The translations under genes and the position numbers were made by a program. Below the pieces are notes generated by a model. That model was not told the origin of the DNA and did not search any database. It saw only the letters and a program-made list of their open reading frames with translations. Shown here piece after piece: positions 52,666 through 64,000 of a stretch of 64,000 nucleotides of DNA (position 1 is the first letter of the stretch; the number at the start of each line of letters is the position of its first letter). This DNA is from Burhinus oedicnemus (taxonomy: Eukaryota > Chordata > Aves > Charadriiformes > Burhinidae). The stretch lies in NCBI GenBank assembly GCA_008921705.1, contig VFFE01006799.1:409651-473650 (forward strand), written 5' to 3'.

Positions 52666-52773
52666 ATGAGGTCTTGTCCGAAAACTTCTTGGACTACAAG
52701 AATCGTGGCGTCAATGGCTCTCACCGTGGTCAGATTATCTGGAAGATTGATGCCAGCTCTTACTTTGTGGAGC
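52666..52773 (+). CDS. HECW1: HECW1 E3 ubiquitin ligase, coding exon 3 (residues 118-153)
   Basis: A 108-base exon, symmetric phase 1-1, between a TTTATAG acceptor and an AGC|GTAAGT donor. The G left by the previous exon completes Asp118. The exon then reads EVLSENFLDYKNRGVNG, SHRGQIIWKIDASSYFVE, identical to human HECW1 as I recall it. It continues the HECW N-terminal region, which precedes the C2 domain. The next codon begins with C, consistent with the expected proline of the PETKICFKYYHG segment. That segment is not found in the remaining 11.2 kb, so the next exon lies beyond the window. Because the exon length is a multiple of three, skipping it would keep the reading frame. Confidence 0.97.
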
Positions 52774-53036
52774 GTAAGTATTTTTTGAATCCTGCTACAG
52801 TATAATTCAGTCACTGTACAAAGATAATTGAACTGCTTAAGTTGTTCTTATGATGTTTTTATGCCCAATATGTCCTTTAGGAAAGGCCAAAAACATTACC
52901 AAAATCTTCAAATGCATTAAGAGGAACTGAAACATTTTCTGGAGTAGAAAACAGCAGTTTCTGCAAACAAATAAATTTTGTGGACATTGTCTTTTTTATT
53001 TTTTTTTTTTTAATGCAGTTGTGAATAAGTATTTTA

Positions 53037-53304
53037 CAGAATCACAGGGGATGGAAGGGACCTCTGGAGATCATCTAGTCCAACCCCCCTGCCAGAGCAG
53101 GTTCACCTAAGAGCAGGTTGCGCAGGATGGCCTCCAGGCGGGTTTTGAATGTCTCCAGAGTTGGAGACTCCATCACTTCTCTGGGCAGCCTGTTCCAGTG
53201 CTCTGCCACCCTCAAAGGAAAGAAGTTCCTCCTCATGTTTAGATGGAACTTCCTATGTTGAAGTTTGTGCCCGTTACCTCTTGTCCTATCACTGGGCACC
53301 ACTG
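53037..53304 (-). mobile_element. CR1 LINE 3' end (C-terminal coding relic plus 3' UTR)
   Basis: The + strand reads AGAATCACAGGGGATGGAAG... then GATCATCTAGTCCAACCCCC, the CR1 3' UTR on the complement. On the minus strand a 75-codon frame (53302-53075) retains the CR1 ORF2 tail motif RVAEHWNRLPREVMESPTLE. The copy is 5'-truncated at an A14 run (53305-53318, + strand). It is a dead fragment. Confidence 0.93.
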
Positions 53305-53339
53305 AAAAAAAAAAAAAACATTGAGAAGAAAGACAGACA

Positions 53340-53415
53340 TTGAGATTCTAGAGAGTGTCCAGAGAAGGGCAACAAAGCTGGTGAGAGGTTTGGAGAACAA
53401 GTCTTATAAGGAGCC
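53340..53415 (+). mobile_element. CR1 LINE fragment in opposite orientation
   Basis: On the + strand this encodes [20 protein letters not shown], the CR1 ORF2 segment just downstream of the CVQFWAPQ motif. It is inverted relative to the CR1 pieces on both sides and stops abruptly at about 53415, where minus-strand CR1 sequence begins. Confidence 0.85.
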
Positions 53416-53680
53416 TTCTCTTCTCCAGAATAAAAAGACCCAAGTCCCTCAGCCTTTCCTCATAATAAAGATGTTCCAGTCCCCTAATCATCTTTGTAGC
53501 CCTCTACTGTACCCTCTCCAGCAGTTCCCTGTCCTTGACCTGGGGAGCCCAGAACTGGACACAGTACTCCAGATGCAGCCTCACCAGGGCAGAGTAGAGG
53601 GGGAGGACAACCTGGAGTGATCCCTGGGGAACACCACTTGTCACAGACCTCCAACTAGACTCTGTGCCATTTGCGTGATT
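53416..53680 (-). mobile_element. CR1 LINE ORF2 fragment with an internal deletion
   Basis: The minus strand encodes SSWRSVTSGVPQGS, part of the CR1 reverse-transcriptase domain. It passes almost at once into VLPLYSALVRLHLEYCVQFW and DRELLERVQ, which in intact CR1 lie well over a hundred codons downstream. The frame is lost just beyond (towards 53416). It is an inactive, internally deleted copy. Confidence 0.88.
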
Positions 53681-54212
53681 TGCTGTTATTTGGACTGTAT
53701 CTTTAGTAATGAACTCATTAACTTTCATATGGTATTAAGGAAAAGAGGAACTAGGGGGCATAATCTTACTCCACGAAGATTCACATTGACTTTTAATTGG
53801 AAAACTTCATGGTGCATCCAGCTTCCACCAGATTCAGGTGGATTCAGTGATAAAAAGGGTCAAATTCTGATCACTATCACCATTTATTTATATAAAAATA
53901 TAAAAATATGTATTTGCAGCAAGGTACACTGATTTCAAATTAATTGTTCCTCATTATATTAATATATTACCCAGGGCATTTGATGCACTGCAGTGTAACT
54001 CTTTTCCACCCCTTTAGCAATCAAAATACAGAAATACTGAATTTGCTTCTGCAAAGTACTATGTACCTTGTAGAGCAAGTTAACAACATTTCCAGGCTTG
54101 GCTGTCCCACATCCCTGACCAAACTGAAACTGACCATTCTAATCCTTCCTCTCTTTTCAAAGAGTTAATATGTGCTAGTGCACACGGTGGAGAACAGAAA
54201 TAGGGTATTCGA

Positions 54213-54670
54213 AAGACTGGACTGAGATCTATAGCAAAACATCTGTGGTTAAAGAGCTACATGTATCCTTAAGGAGAACTTAAGCGTGAAGGAGCCTAGC
54301 ATGCACCAATTTCAGTTTTTCAATTGTACTGAATGTTTCCAATGATGTACCTTAGCCTACTGGGCAAAATTCAGAAGTTTTGTGAAAGCATATATTAATT
54401 GCATGATAGTCAGGTATATCTGTCTAAGACTGTCTGAATTTGAGAGCAAGCAAGAGAATCTTTGATATAACCTAAATTCTAAAGGATTTGGAAAGGATAT
54501 GAATTATACTTGATTAGATTAATCTGTGACTTTGACCCTAAGCATCTGGTATCAGCAAGGATGCTACATGCAGACATTTTACAGATACTCAGTCCTAGAA
54601 ACAGGTTATCTCTTTACTGTATGAAGTGTTGCTGATGGTCTGTAATTCCTAATGTTAAGTTAAATTGAGA
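54213..54670. repeat. 458-bp direct repeat, copy 1 (left of gap)
   Basis: Identical by eye to 54691-55148. The repeat ends exactly at the N run. It is best read as the end of one contig overlapping the start of the next. Confidence 0.95.
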
Positions 54671-54690
54671 NNNNNNNNNNNNNNNNNNNN
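54671..54690. other. assembly gap (20 N)
   Basis: Twenty consecutive N's, a placeholder-length gap. Both flanks carry the same 458 bp, so the true gap is probably zero or negative in length. Confidence 0.98.
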
Positions 54691-55148
54691 AAGACTGGAC
54701 TGAGATCTATAGCAAAACATCTGTGGTTAAAGAGCTACATGTATCCTTAAGGAGAACTTAAGCGTGAAGGAGCCTAGCATGCACCAATTTCAGTTTTTCA
54801 ATTGTACTGAATGTTTCCAATGATGTACCTTAGCCTACTGGGCAAAATTCAGAAGTTTTGTGAAAGCATATATTAATTGCATGATAGTCAGGTATATCTG
54901 TCTAAGACTGTCTGAATTTGAGAGCAAGCAAGAGAATCTTTGATATAACCTAAATTCTAAAGGATTTGGAAAGGATATGAATTATACTTGATTAGATTAA
55001 TCTGTGACTTTGACCCTAAGCATCTGGTATCAGCAAGGATGCTACATGCAGACATTTTACAGATACTCAGTCCTAGAAACAGGTTATCTCTTTACTGTAT
55101 GAAGTGTTGCTGATGGTCTGTAATTCCTAATGTTAAGTTAAATTGAGA
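54691..55148. repeat. 458-bp direct repeat, copy 2 (right of gap)
   Basis: Begins at the first base after the N run and matches copy 1 to its last base. The sequence diverges only where copy 1 meets the N's. It is almost certainly an artefactual duplicate. Confidence 0.95.
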
Positions 55149-58100
55149 GTGTTGTTCTAAAGAATTAAGGGAGCTGCTGAAATTTCTACAGGACATACAG
55201 GATACTTATGTGTTTTGAAAAATAATTGTTTAATATATAAGAACATTGGTTTTAGTTATCCTGGTTTGGGGGCAGAAATACATTACATTATCTAACCTTT
55301 AAAGCAGACTCTAATTTGTAGCTGCTTCTCTGAGCTGTGGTTACTGATCCGTGAGACTGATAGTGCTTTCTTTTAGCTGTTAAAGAAGTGTGGGGAGCAG
55401 ATATAAAATCCCAGAAGTGGGTTTTGAAGAGGCCTTAGTGCCTTGGTTTATTGAGGAAGGGTGGCAGTGGGACTGGGCTGCTGGTAGCTTCCCCGCATAA
55501 TCCACAACAGAAAAGAAGGAGGCAACATGAAAAATGCTTAGGAGAAAGCCTCTTCAGGTGGGCCATGTTTCATTAACGGCTCAACTGCACAATGAATTAT
55601 GTCAGCTTAATAAGTTGCCCGTTTTAGCTGAGACATAGTAGCTGTTGTTAATTGATTGCATGCACATTCTTCACTTGCCCTACTGTAAGAAAATGCAACT
55701 TAGCACAACATCCTTCACTGATGCTTAAAACTAAGTCGTACTACACCATAGTTGGGCAGCCCATGCTTGATGAGTTGCTGCCTCTTGGTAATTTGTTATG
55801 CTGCCATCATTAGGTTGTGAATCTCAGCCCTGAGATTATGTACCAGTGCACTCATCAAGGACAAATCATTGGTCTGTCCAGAATTAAAATAGGAGAAAAT
55901 GAAGTAGGCAGTAGTAAATAACAGCACGCATGGATACTCTTAGAGCCACTTGACTATTGAAGTGGGAAGTTAAAGCAGTGAAAAATGTTGATGTATGTGA
56001 ATTTTATAGACCTAAAGGCATATTTGAGGGTTCCTGCTCATTGTTGAGACTTATCTATGAAAGTACACAGCTTTGCAATTGATTAAATGTTACGTTAAAA
56101 ACTGCAGTGTCTGAAAACCTCATCTATTTTCTATCCAAAAAGGATGGTGTAAACGACCTTCCTTCAGACTTTTATTTTTTGGACAGAGGTCATATCTTCA
56201 TTTTATGTTGCATAGCATACAGTGTGGTGACATTTGTGGGAATCAGAAAGATACTGGTCATCAAAATCAAACTCACCTAAGAAATCTATTTTCTTTTTCT
56301 TGCCATTCACTACAGAACTGAGAGAACCTGGAGGACAGGGCAAGGGTATGTCCAGCCATAACGTGGTATAAGAATTGCCATGTTGGTCCAAACACCTGAC
56401 CCAGTGTCCTGTCTCCAAAATGGCCAATAGTGTAGACTTAAGGAGGGTGTAAAGGTAAGCAAGTATTAGTGAGTCTTCTAGATGGAGTGTTCTTAGCTTC
56501 TGTTAATGTGTAGCTCAGGCACTTTCTGAGATAGGTAGTCTTTTTATTTAGTGGTTGTCAAGGCATATAGTAACTAAGATGTGGTAATTTATTTTCAAGG
56601 TATCTGTACTGTTTTTCTATGCATTATGTTATACTTCCCTTAACTTGCTATTGATTGGAATCTTGCTGATTATAGCATAAATTCTGTATAAAACAGAGTA
56701 GCTCACTTGCAAAGGCAGCCCTTAACTTCTGCTTTTGCTTTTCCTGTAACTGTCTGTACCTTGGTATCTGTTCACCACCTGAGTCAGTATTGGCAATTTA
56801 TCAACAACACAGTGATTCAGAAAATGTTATGGTATACACTGCAGTGTTTGGTCCATCATAGCTGGCAGGAGCCATGATAAAGGGGAAATCACAGTATGGC
56901 CAAATAAAGAATCAGTCTTACATAGGGAATTTAAAGTTCCCAAGAACTTAAGGCACCCCATGCAGACTGGTTTGATTCCTGTTCTTGAAATGTATAAAGG
57001 TTTAACATTTTTCTTGGTGCTATTGTGTGAGGTAAAATAGGCTTATTGTCGGGGGACCATGGGGATCATCCTGTCCAACCTCAGAAGTCAAAGTTTTTCT
57101 TTAGCCAACAGTTAGACTTTAGGACTCCCCACGGAGTGTTTTTGTACCACATTTAAGGAAATTACCCTTATGCTGTGACCAGCCAGCCACTTGACATAAA
57201 GAGCACAAAAAGACATTTTTGAACTTTTTTTTTTATTAAAGAGCTATATGAGGGAACTTGAAAAATCAAAGGTAATAAAGATCAGCTGATCTGCAACAGT
57301 GAAATTCCTGTTAATATGGGAAAAGAAGCATTAGGAAGGAGGTCAAGTAAATAGAGAGTAAATAGAGAGTTATTGCTAATTTTGAATCTGGAGGCATATA
57401 AAATGTGTTTGGGAGTGTTTTGCTCAAAAGTCTTAATGTTCCCCTATTAGTTATCCTTCTTTCCTGCATTTTTGAAAATTAACAAGCAAATGAAATATGT
57501 CACTCTAACTGTATAACCTGTGGTCATTATACATAAAACCAATATATAAGTACTTAACAGAATAGTGACATCTAATCACTGTAGACAGTAATTTGCATGC
57601 AATGGTCTGGAAACTGGAACAGGAGTGAGTAAAGGCAAAAGTGGCTGGAAGTTATTTTCTTTGTGGTGGCAGATTATCACAACAAAAATCTTCTATTGGA
57701 CACAGTTGTAATGACAATTACTGGCAAAAACCATTAACCTGGAAGACCACTCTAGGCAGGAATTGTGCATGTGCTGCCGCTATGGAAGAAGCAACTAGCA
57801 GAATTGTGAGAGATTTGTAGAAGTGCATCAGGATTGGAGAAACAAAGGAAAGCCTGGCAAGAAATTGAAACAATTTTTTGTGTTAACTGCAGTTTTTGTT
57901 TTTAAAAAACTTGCCTTTATAAAACTGAAATTCTGCAATTTCAGATAGTTCTCTGTTGTTTAAGACAAACTTTCACAGTATGCTCAGCGGGTTGCCAAGT
58001 CTGAGTCATTAAGGGTTACTTTTTTGGGTATATTTAAAATCTCACTAGGTTAAGAAAATGGTTTTTGTGTGGTAGGTCAATGACAATGCAAAATAGCTTT

Positions 58101-58362
58101 TGCTTCTTGGGACATGCTTCTGTGTTTTGGGGGTATTTGGGTAAAATACATGTTGCTCTTGAATTTGCTGATAGCCTGGTTTAAGCACATCTAGAGAGCC
58201 CTATCACTTTCCAAAACAAAGATAATTTCTTAACACCTACCCATACAGCATTTTCAGATACCACAGCCGTTCACAGTTTGTGTTTGTTTTATAGTGATCT
58301 ACTTTTTCACCTTGAAAAGGACTATCTTTCCCAGAGAAGCCTACGCCTTTCCACTTTACATA

Positions 58363-58418
58363 TCACAATCTTGCAATATAATGTTGCCAGTCACAAACTT
58401 GCAACATAATGTTGCCAG
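58363..58418. repeat. two-copy 28-base tandem repeat
   Basis: Two adjacent 28-base units beginning TCACAA and ending AATGTTGCCAG differ at 2 positions. It is a small local tandem duplication with no sign of function. Confidence 0.9.
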
Positions 58419-59116
58419 ACAGATATGTAATTGGTGTGAGCCGGAGAGGGAATTGCTCCCAAATTACAGCGGGAATGCTGGCAGAACAGAACTCATCTCC
58501 TATTAATACCCAGCAAACAAAAAGCCTTAACAGCTGCAGAGGCAATGTTGCGCTACGGCCAGCTTTGCATTTCTGCAGACGTCTAGCAATTTGGGTTTTT
58601 ATGACAGCCAGTGATAAGCGGTAACCATCCATCCACTATAACCATGAAATGGCTGGGGTTTGGGGAGAGGAAGGAGGAGGGAAGAGAGGCTGTGTGCCAC
58701 TGGGGATGTATACTTTGTGTTAAGGCTTGGAGGGCACTGCAGTGAAAGGACCAGCCTATAATGGGTTTTCCAGGAAAGTAAACATGCTCTGCTTTACTGC
58801 AGTTTCTGGCACACTTTTTTGGCTTATATAGCAACACAGGGAGAGAGTGTGCTAGAGACCATTTCTGAGGTGCGGTGCAGCATCATCCTGTAAGCACAGT
58901 ATCAAACTAGCATATCCTTAAAATGATGAGAAAAGTTTTGACACTATTCAGAATTGCACTGAAGATAGCTGAATACCTGGGACCTCTGTTAATCCACTGG
59001 CCTTTCTGGAGATTGTTTTACTACCTGGCAACTAAGAAAACCATTTCCAAACATTAACCAGTCATCTGTGTGGCCCTTTTATGCAAAAGCATATGCAGCA
59101 GTTGTTTGTTTAAATT

Positions 59117-59133
59117 TGTTGTTGTTGTTGTTG
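59117..59133. repeat. (TTG)n microsatellite
   Basis: More than five uninterrupted TTG units. Confidence 0.85.
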
Positions 59134-61184
59134 CTGCATTATTTTTAATAGCAAAGGTGGTTGATAGGCCTTGCAGCGAGCAGAAATTATAGTTATTTAT
59201 TCCTATTGACTAGCAGGGAAATAATGGCTAAAAAAGCATGCAACTAAAGTCAGAGGTCTCAGAGGTCCTGGTACATCTGCAGGTAGAAGGCATATGTTCT
59301 AGGTCATGGTCAGTATATGCCATATACATGTGCATTTATGGAATATATACAGAAATGTCCCCAAAACTGGCAAACAATCAACCCTTTCATCTGGGGCTCT
59401 CACTAGAAAATCTTTCGCATTGCTTTAAGAAGCCAATATAAAGGCCACTTTCAAAGTGCAAATAATTGAAGGATGTTGTGGCCTCAGATGTTTCCAAATA
59501 AATGAGACACAGTCGTATCAACAAAAGCCTTCATGAATCTGGAGTATTTGCAAAGTTTCGCTTTTTCTGGACAAGTTGTCGACAAGTCCAGCCCACTAAA
59601 ATAATTTCCTGTCTCCATTTTCATGACCCCAATGTCTCTCAAATCACATGCACTTCACTTTATGGAAGAGTGCATGAGGGGAGAAAATAGAGATAAGGTT
59701 GTTGAAGTCCATCCTGCTATACCTTTGAGCAAATAAGAATATGCTGCATGACTTTAACCTTTAGGAGTCCACAGATGGTAAAAACTGGAGCAACACAGAA
59801 GCATCTTCAACAGTGTGAAGGCTGTTTAGCAGAATGGTTAAAGGTGTCAGAGAAAAAAGAGATATGAAGCAATAAGAGCCCGAAAGATGCATCTACTGCT
59901 TGTCTCTATCCCAAGGAAGACATACCATAGTTTTGAGGTTCTTTCCCTTTATCTCCTTGCACATGTAGTAGTCTCATTGATGCTTTTTGGTTATCTTCCA
60001 CCCTACACACAATTTTTAAATTCCTCGTTTTCCTCAGCCTGGTACTCTTATAGTAGTTTAATATTCACATTTGAGCCAGGCTCAGCTTTGGGAAGAGGAG
60101 CACAGTCTGAGCCTGGATGAAGGCATTTGCCAGTTCAGGGCTGTTAAGGTTCCTCAAGAACCTTTTGCTTTGGATCCTTTGATCAGCCCTTTAATCTTTG
60201 CTGTTGTTGCATTTCCTGTTAGTTTTTCTCTTACAAAGTCTTTGTGTGCCAGGATTCTAGGCAATGGAAACATAGATCAATCCACACAAGACATTAGACA
60301 GCTATTTCTCAGCTTCCTGCATGGTTGTGCTGTGGTAGCTTAACTGAGAGACTTGTCTGTGAATCAGATTTTTCTCTGTCTTTCTCTCCCTTTCCACAAC
60401 TTGTTTTGACACTTGGACATATTTTGTTTGTACCATGGAGATCAGGGCTGTTTGTTTATTTGTTCCCACACAGGGAAGAAGATGCTTGTGTTGCAGCATG
60501 CATGCTTGGTGAGACCATGCTGGGACAGCCTGGCTGGTCCCCACAGTACCTGCTCTCCGCTCTTCATGGCAATGCTTAAAGAAATTACAAAATCTCTGCT
60601 TGCGCAAAGCTGAGATTGGATTGAGAGCACTGATAGGTTGATAATAGGAGTTTCAGAAAGCTCTCTCAAAGTGAACTGGAAAGCTTTAAATGAGAAAATA
60701 ATGCCTGATCTTAGGCATGCTGAAGTCAGAGCAAGTCTTCCTTCATTAAGCCATAGTTCCCAGTCACAGAGACCACAGCTTACGTGGTCTGTTGTCTTAG
60801 CTACTTAACCCTAAACAAGCATAGACATTGTATCAATGCATTAGAGACTGGACATGATCTAATTCCCTAGGCAATGGTCAAGAAGTTGCGGTAACATTTA
60901 ACTGAAGTTTTAGCGCTAATTACACTGACCCTTGGGGCATTTGGGACCTGGTTTGGACGCACAGATCTATTCTTGTTTGTTAACTTTCAATATTTATTAG
61001 TTGTTTTTTTAATCACAGTACTGTCTAGTGTCTCCCGTGAAAAGTAGATCTGCTTTTCTATGTCCTAAGATAGTTTCTGTCCTAAAGAGCTAAAGCCAGA
61101 TTTTTGAAGGTATAAGTTCAATGCAAATGTTTGAGAGCTAATCTTCAAAGCTGAGGTAGGGAAGACACATTAAAAGGTCAGAGG

Positions 61185-61275
61185 TGGAAATAGAGGCACA
61201 GAGTGATGAAGTGACTTGCCAATGCATGGGTACAACTGCAGATAAGACTTCAGTTTCCATACTCCCTGCTTAGTG
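61185..61275 (-). mobile_element. MIR-like ancient SINE fragment
   Basis: AATAGAGGCACAGAGTGATG, then AAGTGACTTGCC and, further on, ACTTCAGTTTCCATACTCC. The spacing and wording follow the complement of the MIR core (GAGGCACAGAGAGGTTAAGTGACTTGCCC...). It is diverged but recognisable by eye. Confidence 0.5.
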
Positions 61276-64000
61276 TCTTATGTGGTAATTTTAGGCCACC
61301 TCTAGTCTGTTTGCAGTCTGAACTATTGGGAATTACTTAAAAGTTGTACACTGAAAATAAATGTGCCCTGCTGCATGGTATGTTCCTCTTCCTTTTGTTC
61401 TTTAAGGAACAGGGTTTCTGAAAGCTCTTCTGCTGGAAAGAGGGAAGAGGTTTGTGTAGGGCTGTTATGGCTTTATCAAAGTTGGAATGAGCCTCAGAAA
61501 AGGTGGTAATGGAGGGACCAGGATTTTTCCTCTTTTCTGTTTCATTTTTTTATTTTTAAACCAGCTGTGGGCATGCTGGAGCTGCTTGTTGTTTTCTTTC
61601 CCAAACGTTGTCAGGTCGAGGGACATCAGTAACTTCCCTTGCAGTCCAACAGCCCAGCTCTTGCCTGGCTGATCCTTTACCTATGAAAGACAAAGATTTA
61701 TGGAGTCATCTCACTGGCTGAAGATAAAACTGATGCAGCTGGTTCCAACCTTGTTGTTCCCCTTCAGCTAGGCTTGTCTCACATATGGAGGCAGAAGGGC
61801 ACTGTTGTGTGAACTGCTGCTGGGTGAACCCGTGTTCTGGACACACAGATCATAGAGTCAACCCCCAGCTTTGCCTGGCATCCTATGTCCTAGAGTGGCA
61901 CCTGATAAGGATGCCTGGCTCCTAGGTCAGATGCAAGCTAGTACCAAGTGGTACCTGAGGCACCAGATGTGCCTCCTGTTTTAAGATGCAACACCATGTG
62001 ATTTTATATCTTGGGAAGAAAATGCTTGATGAGAACAGGGAAAAAAAATCACAGCCCTCTCCTGTTCTCCTTCATTTATCACATTGTTTTCTTCATCCCC
62101 ATTATTGTTTTTTCTTGCATACATCTGCTCAGTCCCTAATTTGACTAAGTGTCCTAACTTGGGAGATTTGGGAGGACACAAAAAATTGTGACTGTTTTTT
62201 GGGGGGACACTGGCCTTCTTTCAGGCTCATTTGATCTTAAGGTAAGGGGAAAGTTGACAAAGAGTTCACTTTTTCCAAGTAGGAGCTTGTTGCTTAACAC
62301 CCTTTACAGGAAACTGGGGAGCAGCCAGTAGTGCTGCCACTGGCAGGAGATTGAAAAGAGGCTATGTGGTCCTTACAGCAGTTCCCACTTGAATCTGTCA
62401 GGAGCTGGGTTTTCCATACTCCAGCATTATAATTTGTGGGCAGCTATAATTCTGATCTGGTCTGCACCGTTCCCTCTTCTCCAGATCCCACTGAAGATAT
62501 CAGGTGGGACCTACATACTTCAGCACTTCTGGAGTCACTTGTTGAACATACAGTTGTTCCCTGGGATAGAATAACTTAAGTAGAAGCCATCAGACCATTC
62601 TGTACCTGGCAGCGTGCCATAGGGAATGGTACATCTTCACTTTGGGTCTGGAGGAGTCTAACTGTAGGTGCCAAAGTTTGAAAATACAAGTTCACATACA
62701 TGGTCATTTTGGTCTTCCAGTCATGTCAGCAATATCCTCAGACAGGTTGTACTTGCTTTATATTCAGAACTCCTGCATATGTAATATGTTTTCTGCTTTA
62801 GCTTTGATATCACTCAGGATGCTATAGTGCATATCATGCACTTGAGGAAATTAAGAGAGATTCCTGAAATCCAGTAGTGTGGCTAGTAGCTGTATTATTC
62901 TAATCTAACCTAGCATTTGATAAATGCATGAACAGATACCTGTTGTTTTGCTGCCTTGAACTTCAGAAATTAGTATTCTGCACGATGGGTGCTAAAGTCA
63001 CATAATTTATTTTAATGGATCAGTATAACTTAGATAATGTTGTTTTGTGATTGATAATCTTTCTACTATTGACAGTAAGAGATTACAGTGTCATCTTTGA
63101 CTCACAAATCAGTTAGTCTTTGCCACTGTTAAATGCTTCTGGAAAGTTTCTTTTGGTTGATGCTGCCTAGGGGTTTGGTAGAATTGCCTTGGAAGATAGA
63201 TCCCGTCTTTGCTCCATTGCAAAGGGGCCCCTGTGCTCTCCCCTTGGATACTTCCATTGGGCATGTTTCTGAAGCTGCCCACTGAATTCAGTAAGAATTG
63301 CTTGCATTCAGCCCCTGCGTGCCATAAGGCCAAGCACCTTTCATGTACAACCATATTCAGAGGGCCTAGGTGCGGACTTTGGGCCAAGTGATTTTATCTT
63401 TGTAGAAAACCAGAAGACAAATGTGGTGAAAATGGGAAGCAGCTGTGATTGGAAGGGAATCAGCACATGCATCATAAGGTCATATTTACTCCAAAAGAGT
63501 GGTAAGGTACTGAGCCTTGTTTCAGTTATCTTCTTATTAAATAAAATTTTAAAAAGTACTGTATTCAGGTTTTTACAATTAAGGATACAAGTTCAATTCA
63601 TGGATGCAAAATTATTCAGGAGACAAGGAGGCTGTCTTGATGGTGCTGAGATCTGACACCGACAAACTTGAACATTTCTCATGATGGAGAGGATGAGGGT
63701 CCCTGAGCAAAGGCTGTGTTGCATCAAGGGCTTGCCTGAGAGAGCAAACTCAGCAGGCGGTTTATTGACCAAGCCCATCACTAGTTTAAAGGTCCTAAAG
63801 AATAGATCAGTGTCAATAATTTACCATTTCTGATTTTGGAGAATTTTATGGATTTTTTTGTAATGCTATTAAAGCATACCATGAAAGTAATTGATCAAAA
63901 CACAACTCAGAGCGTGTGTATTTTTCTTAGTTTATGGAGGCAGTGGGTTTGCTTCACATCTACTGCAAGGCTCTCTTATACCTCTCTGCAGTGGTGAATC

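Larger units (their letters stand above)
52774..64000 (+). other. HECW1: HECW1 intron, 5' part (runs off the window)
   Basis: It starts at the donor GTAAGT (52774). No further HECW1 exon is found to the window end. It contains the CR1 cluster, the assembly gap with its flanking duplicate, a 28-base tandem pair, a TTG repeat and a MIR-like relic. Other open frames are short and unrecognised. The true intron is probably about 478 bases shorter over this part than shown, because of the gap duplication. Confidence 0.85.

Noticed and set aside
57050..57110. CR1-like wording (GGGGATCATCCTGTCCAACC)
   Set aside because: Only about 30 bases resemble the CR1 3' UTR. This is too short and diverged to call.
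52774..64000. Search for the next HECW1 exon (expected peptide PETKICFKYYHG)
   Set aside because: No matching open segment with splice sites was found. The exon is most likely beyond the window.

Overview
The window looks like bird nuclear DNA. It is AT-rich and almost entirely non-coding. It carries CR1 LINE copies in the avian form and a solo retroviral LTR with the avian start TGTCCTGGTTTC. Three short, correctly spliced exons match vertebrate HECW1 almost residue for residue. Nothing bacterial, plasmid or phage-like is present. The species cannot be named from the sequence.

The one gene I can name is HECW1 (NEDL1), a HECT-type E3 ubiquitin ligase, read on the + strand. The window holds its 5' coding end: a 58-base exon with the 9-codon start MLLHLCSVK (17732-17789), the main N-terminal exon (37294-37618) and a 108-base exon (52666-52773). 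These give about 153 residues, all upstream of the C2, WW and HECT domains, which lie beyond the right edge. Introns are about 19.5 kb, 15.0 kb and more than 11.2 kb. The first coding exon also has a short upstream ORF that overlaps the start codon. A second in-frame ATG (Met22, 37330) has a better Kozak context.

1-10.2 kb: no recognised gene. Four exon-like segments on the + strand (2158-2329, 4806-4873, 8512-8641, 9684-9741) have plausible splice sites and protein-like open frames. The last ends in a stop codon, about 400 bases before an AATAAA. They may be the 3' end of an unrecognised gene or lncRNA upstream of HECW1. The phases join A to B and C to D, but B does not join C without another exon, so this is a hypothesis only.

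10.2-17.7 kb: intergenic DNA or 5' intron, with a short CR1 relic and an unexplained 166-codon minus-strand ORF. 17.8-37.3 kb: HECW1 intron with a minus-strand solo LTR of about 610 bp (34683-35292) and a near-perfect 6-bp target duplication. 37.6-52.7 kb: intron with a GC-rich patch near 48 kb and a MIR-like fragment. 52.8-64 kb: intron with a CR1 cluster in mixed orientation (53.04-53.68 kb) and a MIR-like relic. It also contains a 20-N gap flanked on both sides by the same 458-bp sequence, almost certainly an unmerged contig overlap.

I found no new biological system. The most useful observations are the hidden 9-codon first coding exon with its overlapping uORF, the false duplication at the gap, the candidate upstream exon chain, and the inverted CR1 arrangement.
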